9,982 nt of DNA from JAYQPD01 sp046050105. Lineage in GTDB: Bacteria > Patescibacteriota > Minisyncoccia > Phycocordibacterales > UBA918. The translations under genes and the position numbers were made by a program. The number at the start of each line of letters is the position of its first letter. Within the stretch, counting starts at the first letter, position 1. Location: the NCBI GenBank assembly GCA_046050105.1, contig JBJOQE010000008.1, positions 1 to 9,982 of the forward strand, given 5' to 3'. Below the pieces are notes generated by a model. That model was not told the origin of the DNA. It was given only the letters and a program-made list of their open reading frames with translations, and made no database searches. Positions 4,671-9,982 of the stretch are shown here, one piece after another.

Positions 4671-7298
4671 TCACGAGCCTTTCCGTAGTGCCTTCTTGAG
4701 GTAATGGCCTGTGTGCGAGCGTGGCGACTTCGCCACCTCTTCGGGTGTTCCCTTTGCGACAATCTCGCCACCGCCCACACCACCTTCCGGGCCAATGTCG
4801 ACGATGTAGTCGGCGCACTTAATGAGGTCGAGGTTGTGCTCGATAACCACCACGGTGTTGCCGTGGTCCACGAGCTTCTGGAGAATCTCAATAAGCTTCT
4901 TCACGTCTTCATAGTGGAGACCCACCGTGGGCTCATCGAGAAGGTAGATAGTCTTCTCGGTGTGACGACGGTAGAGCTCTGAAGAAACCTTCACACGCTG
5001 TGCCTCACCTCCTGAAAGCGTGGTGGCGCTTTGGCCAAGCTGAAGGTACGAAAGGCCCACGTCAGAGAGCGACTTCAACCGTTCGTAGATGGCAGGAATA
5101 TCTTTGAAAAACTCGAGCGACTCCTCAACCGTCATATGGAGCACATTGTCGATGTTTTTTCCTTTGTAGGTTACTTCAAGCGTCTCCTTGGTGAAGCGCT
5201 TGCCGTTACAGACGTCACAGGTCACAAACACCGTAGGCAGGAAGTGCATCTCCACCGCAATCTCGCCGTTGCCCTGGCACGCTTCGCAGCGGCCACCCTT
5301 TACGTTGAATGAGAAGCGGCCGCCCTTCCACCCACGCGCCTTCGCTTCAGTTGTTGCAGCAAAGAGGTCACGGATGTGTGTGAAGGCTCCCGTGTAGGTT
5401 GCAGGGTTTGAGCGCGGTGTACGGCCAATCGGCGACTGGTCGATGAGTACGGTGCGCGCCAAGTACTCGGTGCCGGTGAAGGTCGCCGCGTTATACGTAT
5501 GTGGGGTGCGGTGGCGCTTCTCGAGACGAGAGAGGAGATTGCGGTGGAGAATCTCGTACATAAACGTCGACTTGCCAGAGCCCGACACACCCGTGATACA
5601 GATGAGGCGACCGAGCGGAATGTCGACATTTGCATTTTTAATATTGAAGGCTTTTCCGCCGCGGATGATGATCTTCCCTTTCTCCGCATCACGACGCTTC
5701 TCGGGAATCTCGATACTCTTTTCACCACGAAGGTATGCGAGCGTGACTGAGCCCGACGTGTTTTTCTTTGCTTCAAGAAGCTCCTTCAAATCCCCTGCCA
5801 CTACCACATTGCCACCATGGGTGCCGGCACCGGGGCCGATGTCGACGATGTAGTCGGAAGCAAAAATGGTGTCTTCGTCGTGCTCTACCACCAAAATGGT
5901 GTTACCGGCGTCGCGTAAACCAGTGAGGGTTTTAATGAGGCGGTCGTTATCACGCTGGTGGAGGCCAATGGTTGGCTCGTCGAGTACATAGAGCGCACCC
6001 ACAAGCCCGCTTCCGAGCTGTGACGCAAGGCGAATACGCTGCGCTTCACCACCTGAGAGCGTATGGGCACGGCGGTCGAGGGTTAGGTACTCAATGCCCA
6101 CGTCGAGCATAAACTGCAAACGGTCGATGATTTCGCGGAGCGCAGGCCACGCAATTTCCATCTGTGACTTTGAAAGATTAAGTGAACCAATGAAGTCGAA
6201 CGACTCGCGGATGGTCATGCGGGTGAGGTCGACAATATTTTTGCCAGACGAATCCTTGGTGCCTCCCAAGAAGACACGCAGTGCCTCAGGGCGCAAGCGC
6301 GCACCCTTACACGACGGGCACTCATCGTTTTGGAAAATACCTACGGTGCCCAAGCCGTTACACTCAGGGCACGCACCATAGGGAGAGTTGAATGAAAAGA
6401 GGCGTGGCTCAACTTCAGGGAAAGAAGAGCCATCGGCGGGACAAATAAACTTTGAAGAGAGGATGCGCTCGTGGCCATCGGGAGCAATGATTTTTACCAT
6501 GCCATTTGCTTCGTGAAGCGCACGCTCCACTGCTTCTGAAAGACGCTCGTGGGCTGCTTTTTTGTCGGAGATAAACTCACTCACAAAGAGTTCGTCCACC
6601 ACAATGTCGATGTCATGGCGTGATGTCTTCTTAAGCTCAATGCGCTCGCGGAGCTTCTTCTCCACACCGTCGATACGTACGGTCTCATACCCCTTACCCA
6701 AGAGATCGTAGAGGAGTTGGTAGTACTCGCCTTTGCGGCCCACCACCACCGGCGCAAGCACTTGAATCTTCGATGTGGTGAGCGTAACGCCCATCACCTC
6801 GGTGGCAGTAGCCTTCGACTTCCCTTTGAGTTCGTGTGTCTCGATCGACTTCGTGATAATGCCAAGGATTTCATCTTGCGAGAGTTTTTGAATGGGCACG
6901 TCGACATCCAAACAGTATGGCTGGCCCACACGAGCATAGAGAATACGAAGGTAGTCGTATATTTCGGTGATGGTTGCCACGGTTGAACGAGGATTGTTGG
7001 AGCGTGATTTTTGATCGATAGAGATAGCGGGAGAAAGCCCTTCAATTTCATCAACATCAGGCTTTTGCATTTGGCGCAAAAACTGGCGTGCATAGGCAGA
7101 GAGCGACTCCACATAGCGACGTTGCCCCTCTGCAAAAATAGTATCGAATGCCAAAGAAGACTTTCCTGAACCAGAAAGACCCGTAAACACCACCATGGCG
7201 TTTCGGGGCATATCGACCGTAATATTTTTGAGGTTGTGCGTCCGCGCACCACGCACAATAATACGCTCGTCTTTTCGCTCTTTCTTCTTAGCGCTCAT
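4671..7298 (-). CDS. uvrA: UvrA, excinuclease ABC ATPase subunit
   Basis: UvrA is the damage-sensing ABC ATPase of nucleotide-excision repair; it dimerises, scans DNA and loads UvrB. The 875-aa protein has both nucleotide-binding domains: Walker A GLSGSGKSS (40-48) and GVSGSGKST (570-578); signatures LSGGEAQR at 414-421 and 761-768; Walker B YVLDEPTIGLH (437-447) and YLLDEPTVGLH (785-795). The C-terminal zinc finger is intact (C671, C674, C694, C697). The first zinc module is incomplete: C286, D289, C310, C313. Its distance to the next CxxC (C327, C330) is only 14 residues, about 100 fewer than in E. coli, which largely explains the short length (about 940 is usual). The ATG at 7298 gives the normal N-terminus and has no Shine-Dalgarno. 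It has its own promoter; uvrB is not in this window. Confidence 0.98.
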   Translation of the reverse strand: MSAKKKERKDERIIVRGARTHNLKNITVDMPRNAMVVFTGLSGSGKSSLAFDTIFAEGQRRYVESLSAYARQFLRQMQKPDVDEIEGLSPAISIDQKSRSNNPRSTVATITEIYDYLRILYARVGQPYCLDVDVPIQKLSQDEILGIITKSIETHELKGKSKATATEVMGVTLTTSKIQVLAPVVVGRKGEYYQLLYDLLGKGYETVRIDGVEKKLRERIELKKTSRHDIDIVVDELFVSEFISDKKAAHERLSEAVERALHEANGMVKIIAPDGHERILSSKFICPADGSSFPEVEPRLFSFNSPYGACPECNGLGTVGIFQNDECPSCKGARLRPEALRVFLGGTKDSSGKNIVDLTRMTIRESFDFIGSLNLSKSQMEIAWPALREIIDRLQFMLDVGIEYLTLDRRAHTLSGGEAQRIRLASQLGSGLVGALYVLDEPTIGLHQRDNDRLIKTLTGLRDAGNTILVVEHDEDTIFASDYIVDIGPGAGTHGGNVVVAGDLKELLEAKKNTSGSVTLAYLRGEKSIEIPEKRRDAEKGKIIIRGGKAFNIKNANVDIPLGRLICITGVSGSGKSTFMYEILHRNLLSRLEKRHRTPHTYNAATFTGTEYLARTVLIDQSPIGRTPRSNPATYTGAFTHIRDLFAATTEAKARGWKGGRFSFNVKGGRCEACQGNGEIAVEMHFLPTVFVTCDVCNGKRFTKETLEVTYKGKNIDNVLHMTVEESLEFFKDIPAIYERLKSLSDVGLSYLQLGQSATTLSGGEAQRVKVSSELYRRHTEKTIYLLDEPTVGLHYEDVKKLIEILQKLVDHGNTVVVIEHNLDLIKCADYIVDIGPEGGVGGGEIVAKGTPEEVAKSPRSHTGHYLKKALRKGS

Positions 7299-7314
7299 AC
7301 AACAAAATTGGTGT

Positions 7315-7328
7315 TAGACAAACGTCTA
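7315..7328. promoter_or_regulatory. Possible operator at the uvrA promoter
   Basis: tagac-aaac-gtcta is a perfect 5-4-5 inverted repeat that overlaps the end of the uvrA -10 box and the expected transcription start, where a repressor would block initiation. The 5-4-5 spacing resembles Gram-positive LexA boxes (GAAC-N4-GTTC), but the bases differ. uvrA is an SOS gene in many bacteria, which makes the idea reasonable; no LexA gene is in view. Confidence 0.35.
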
Positions 7329-7340
7329 GTATACACAAAA
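7328..7340 (-). promoter_or_regulatory. uvrA promoter element
   Basis: The minus-strand sequence TTTTGTGTATACT includes a TATACT -10 (7333-7328) and predicts a start near 7320, giving a leader of about 22 bases before the ATG at 7298. A consensus -35 is absent. The same 13 bases occur with one change directly before uvrC (4248-4236). The box lies in the 60-base gap after the histidine kinase gene, which has no visible terminator, so some readthrough into uvrA is possible. Confidence 0.55.
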
Positions 7341-7358
7341 TGTAGCTCCCCTGCACCG

Positions 7359-8696
7359 TTAGACGGAAAGAGGAAAGGTGAGCACAATATGCGTCCCCAC
7401 CCCCTTAATAGACTCCACATCGATGGTGCCGCCCATCTCTTCAATCATGCGCTTCGTGATCCACATACCAAGGCCAGTGCCTGTGGTTTTTTCTACATCC
7501 ACCGATGCCACACGGAAATACGGTGCGAAGAGGCGCTTCTGATCGTCGGCACCGATACCCATCCCGGTATCCTTCACACGAATCTCAATGGTCTTTGCAG
7601 TATGTGTCATGGCGACCGTCACATTCCCTTCCTTTGTATATTTTATAGAGTTAGAAAGAATGTTGATACACACTTGCTCCATGCGCTTTTTATCTACATG
7701 CACGAGAAGTGGCACGTCATGCGGGAAGTCGGTCTTGAGGCTAAGCCCCTTAGCGCTCGACAGTGGCCGCACAAGCTCGATGGTACGTAGAAACACCTCT
7801 ACCATATCAATGCGCTCGGGGGAAAATGAGAGCTTACCTGATTGGAGGCGAGCAAGGTCGAGAAGGTCGGAGATCAGTGTGATGAGTGTGTTCGAGGAAT
7901 CTTCAATACGCTTCGCATAATCCCGGTGCTTCGCTGCTGCGGTTTCGTCCTCACGTACCATACTCGCATAGCCGGTAATGGCAGTGAGCGGCGTGCGAAG
8001 TTCATGTGCAGTCATATTCACAAAGAGCGACATGGTCTCATGCGCCTTTTGGAGTTCTCCGTAGAGACGTGCATAGTCAACCAAACGCACCTGGCGCCAC
8101 AGCAGTGCAAGAATGAGCACCAAGACCACAAAAAGAGAGCCGTACGCTGCGCGAATTTTCTCCGCAAGATATTGATCGAGTGCTGCCATAGAGGTGTCGG
8201 TTACCACAAAGAGCGTCGGCACACCACCTTGTGGCGCAACGGCGCGCACCCCCACCCAGTGGCGAGCACCATCACGATACTCTTCAAAGATAATCGACTC
8301 ATCAATGCGTACCGCAGCTAAACGAATGACGTCACCATAGGTTTCCGTAGGAAATGGTGTACCGCGCTCGAATGTTGGCGTGAGTACACCACTCTGCTGT
8401 ACAAAGAGTGTAAGGCGCTCAGTGTCCCCATTTTGGGCAAGATACGTTTCAATCGGTGCGGTAATATCCTCCGCGTTAGTGACTCCAAGTAGCATCGCGA
8501 AGCCATCGTGCATCGTGCCGATGCGGTCTTTCTCAAGACGCTCCACGTGGTACTTTGCAACAGAAAGAAACTGCTGTCCTGTCCAGAGAAATGCAATCGG
8601 AATAATGAATAAGAGCATTACTACCAATACCACCTGACGATGGAGCATCAGATACTCAACACCGAGAGAAAAATACGAAGTGAGACGGTTCGTCAT
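7359..8696 (-). CDS. Membrane sensor histidine kinase
   Basis: A 445-aa two-component sensor kinase. Membrane segments at about residues 21-40 and 185-201 enclose an extracytoplasmic sensor domain of about 140 residues (45-183) that I cannot assign to a named family. The cytoplasmic part has a HisKA dimerisation domain with the phospho-accepting histidine in MTAHELRTPLTAI (H231) and a HATPase_c domain with N-box NILSNSIKYT (N345-N349), G1 DTGMGIG (376-382), F-box-like LFAPYF and G2 GTGLGMWI (406-413). All residues needed for kinase activity are present. Its ATG overlaps the stop of the upstream surface-protein gene as ATGA, which predicts translational coupling. No Shine-Dalgarno is present. 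No response regulator lies in the window; the next gene downstream is uvrA, so its partner must be elsewhere. Confidence 0.95.
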   Translation of the reverse strand: MTNRLTSYFSLGVEYLMLHRQVVLVVMLLFIIPIAFLWTGQQFLSVAKYHVERLEKDRIGTMHDGFAMLLGVTNAEDITAPIETYLAQNGDTERLTLFVQQSGVLTPTFERGTPFPTETYGDVIRLAAVRIDESIIFEEYRDGARHWVGVRAVAPQGGVPTLFVVTDTSMAALDQYLAEKIRAAYGSLFVVLVLILALLWRQVRLVDYARLYGELQKAHETMSLFVNMTAHELRTPLTAITGYASMVREDETAAAKHRDYAKRIEDSSNTLITLISDLLDLARLQSGKLSFSPERIDMVEVFLRTIELVRPLSSAKGLSLKTDFPHDVPLLVHVDKKRMEQVCINILSNSIKYTKEGNVTVAMTHTAKTIEIRVKDTGMGIGADDQKRLFAPYFRVASVDVEKTTGTGLGMWITKRMIEEMGGTIDVESIKGVGTHIVLTFPLSV

Positions 8697-9982
8697 ACGG
8701 GTGCCGCAACCGGTGCCACTACTGAATGAGGTTTTGCGTGTTTGGCTAGATGCGCTCCAATAAGCACCAGCACCAGACCCACCAGCATTACCACAAGTGA
8801 CATCGTGAGTACCAGCGCATTTTCCGAGAACAAGCTCTGGGCAGGTGCGGGCACTGCCATAGGTTGGTCGCTGACCCTGCCAATGCTATAGGCGTTAGCG
8901 GTCTTGATGAATGGGAACGCGGTCGATTTAGCAATGAGCTTGCCCGCGTTGTCGGTCATACCTACGAATATTTCATGTTGACCTTCTTCGAGCTCTTTAT
9001 CGAACGCATAATTCCAGCTACCGTCATCATGCGTCTTTACCGTCACCACTATGGGCGTCGAGAAAATGTAGAGGGTGACAAAGCTATTGGGGAGCGCCAT
9101 ACCAGAGAAAATAACTTTTTCTTCTTGTGGCTCGGTACTGGTGGCAGGCTGTGAGAAGGCTAGGACGTCGAGACGCTCTATTTTTAAAATATCTTCCCGA
9201 AGTGCGCCGGCTTTGCGCGGGTCCTCAAACGCCACCGCCGCTTCACGCACCTCACTCTTTGGGTCGTAGCCACTTAAAATTTCAGCACCATCACTAAAAC
9301 CGTCTGCATCAGAATCGGCTACGAATGGATCAGTGTAGTACTGATGTACTTCATCGTAGTCTGCGACACCGTCGCGATCGCTGTCTCGTTTAATTTTTTC
9401 TCCGACGCGGTCTTGAATCAGACGCTCTTCTTTTTCACGACGCTCTTGCGCGGTCTGCATGAGTGTGGAAATACGGTCACGCACCTGCTGTGCAAACTCA
9501 GCTGGCGTGTCTTCCTTCACTATCTCAGTTTCAACTCTATCCAAGCTTTGGCGTCTAAGTTCCATGATGCGCTCCTGTATTCGCTGAATACCCGCCTTGT
9601 CATCAGCGCGGAGCGCTACACCATAGAGGTCAAGAAGTTCTTTAAAATCGGTGTCAAACGACTCAATGAAACGAAGTGCTTTTACATCTATCTGTGGGTC
9701 AACTGGATTCTCTCGCACAGGGGTGGTGCTTGCAGCTACTTGCTGTTGAGATGATGTACTGGTGCGCAGTTCTTCGGTAGGCGCCACCTCCGGTGCAGGA
9801 CGTGGCGCAATAAATGTTTTTATCTCGGTAGCAACATTTTGTACGGGTTCACGCTTGGCGAGGTCTAGCGTGGTTGAGGTAATGGTGGTAGTAATAACCT
9901 CTGCCTCCTTTGCTGCAGTGGTGCTTCCGGTTGCGGCTTGCGGTACAGGATTAAAAATGCGAAGCAGAGTGGGTTCGCTGCG
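8693..9982 (-). CDS. Surface protein with TSP3-type and Ig-like domains (5' end cut)
   Basis: The open frame runs off the right edge, so the N-terminus is missing; 429 residues are visible. Counting from the edge: a Thr/Pro/Ala-rich linker (about 1-95); a charged helical, coiled-coil-like region (100-198) rich in Glu, Arg and Gln; calcium-binding thrombospondin type-3-like repeats (200-241: DSDRDGVADYDE, then TDPFVADSDADGFSDGAE); a beta-rich Ig-like domain (287-364, FSGMALPNSFVTLYI ... DDGSWNYAFD ... GQHEIFVGMTDNAG); one membrane segment (390-411); and a short basic tail. This implies an extracellular protein held by a C-terminal membrane anchor. A GTG at 9787 is not the start, because the frame stays open and protein-like to the edge. 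The last codon overlaps the histidine kinase start (ATGA), so the two are co-translated and may act together in sensing the envelope. The domain types are clear; the ligand is unknown. Confidence 0.85.
   Translation of the reverse strand, partial: RSEPTLLRIFNPVPQAATGSTTAAKEAEVITTTITSTTLDLAKREPVQNVATEIKTFIAPRPAPEVAPTEELRTSTSSQQQVAASTTPVRENPVDPQIDVKALRFIESFDTDFKELLDLYGVALRADDKAGIQRIQERIMELRRQSLDRVETEIVKEDTPAEFAQQVRDRISTLMQTAQERREKEERLIQDRVGEKIKRDSDRDGVADYDEVHQYYTDPFVADSDADGFSDGAEILSGYDPKSEVREAAVAFEDPRKAGALREDILKIERLDVLAFSQPATSTEPQEEKVIFSGMALPNSFVTLYIFSTPIVVTVKTHDDGSWNYAFDKELEEGQHEIFVGMTDNAGKLIAKSTAFPFIKTANAYSIGRVSDQPMAVPAPAQSLFSENALVLTMSLVVMLVGLVLVLIGAHLAKHAKPHSVVAPVAAPV

Noticed and set aside
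1..9982. CRISPR array, transposase, integrase or phage genes
   Set aside because: No regularly spaced repeats with spacers and no recombinase-like protein were found on either strand.

Overview
The window looks like a piece of a Candidate Phyla Radiation (Patescibacteria, probably Parcubacteria-like) genome, near 50% GC. This placement is inference. It rests on small compact genes, an almost complete lack of Shine-Dalgarno sequences, a tRNA without encoded CCA, shortened UvrA and UvrC proteins, and a surface protein with thrombospondin-type-3 and Ig-like modules. Several genes end in TGA, so the standard bacterial code applies rather than the UGA-glycine code of Gracilibacteria.

Layout from left to right. 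A bidirectional terminator (29-48) lies beyond the end of a minus-strand DUF1294 membrane protein (85-381). That gene is divergent from a plus-strand membrane-anchored SOUL haem-binding-like protein (438-1073). The divergent pair shares a palindromic -10 box. A 590-base non-coding stretch (1074-1663) follows. It holds tRNA-Ala(UGC) on the minus strand, inverted fragments of that tRNA's 3' end, a 12-bp terminator-like hairpin, and a pair of structured direct repeats downstream of a good promoter (TTGATG-N17-TATAAT, minus).

All remaining genes are on the minus strand. In transcription order from the right edge they are: a partial surface protein (8693-9982) translationally coupled to a sensor histidine kinase (7359-8696); uvrA (4671-7298) with its own promoter; a 100-aa unknown CxxC protein (4273-4575) with a perfect SD and a terminator; then a tight cluster of frameshifted uvrC (2994-4228), D-Ala-D-Ala ligase (1986-2981) and a pterin-4a-carbinolamine dehydratase-like protein (1664-1972).

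How the genes relate: uvrA and uvrC belong to one nucleotide-excision repair pathway, and they share a nearly identical 13-base promoter element. UvrB is not in the window. Ddl makes the D-Ala-D-Ala dipeptide for peptidoglycan. The surface protein and the kinase probably form one envelope-sensing unit, but no response regulator is visible. The most interesting parts are the structured-repeat/tRNA region and the reduced UvrC, which lacks the Fe-S cysteines and the (HhH)2 domain and carries a one-base frameshift.
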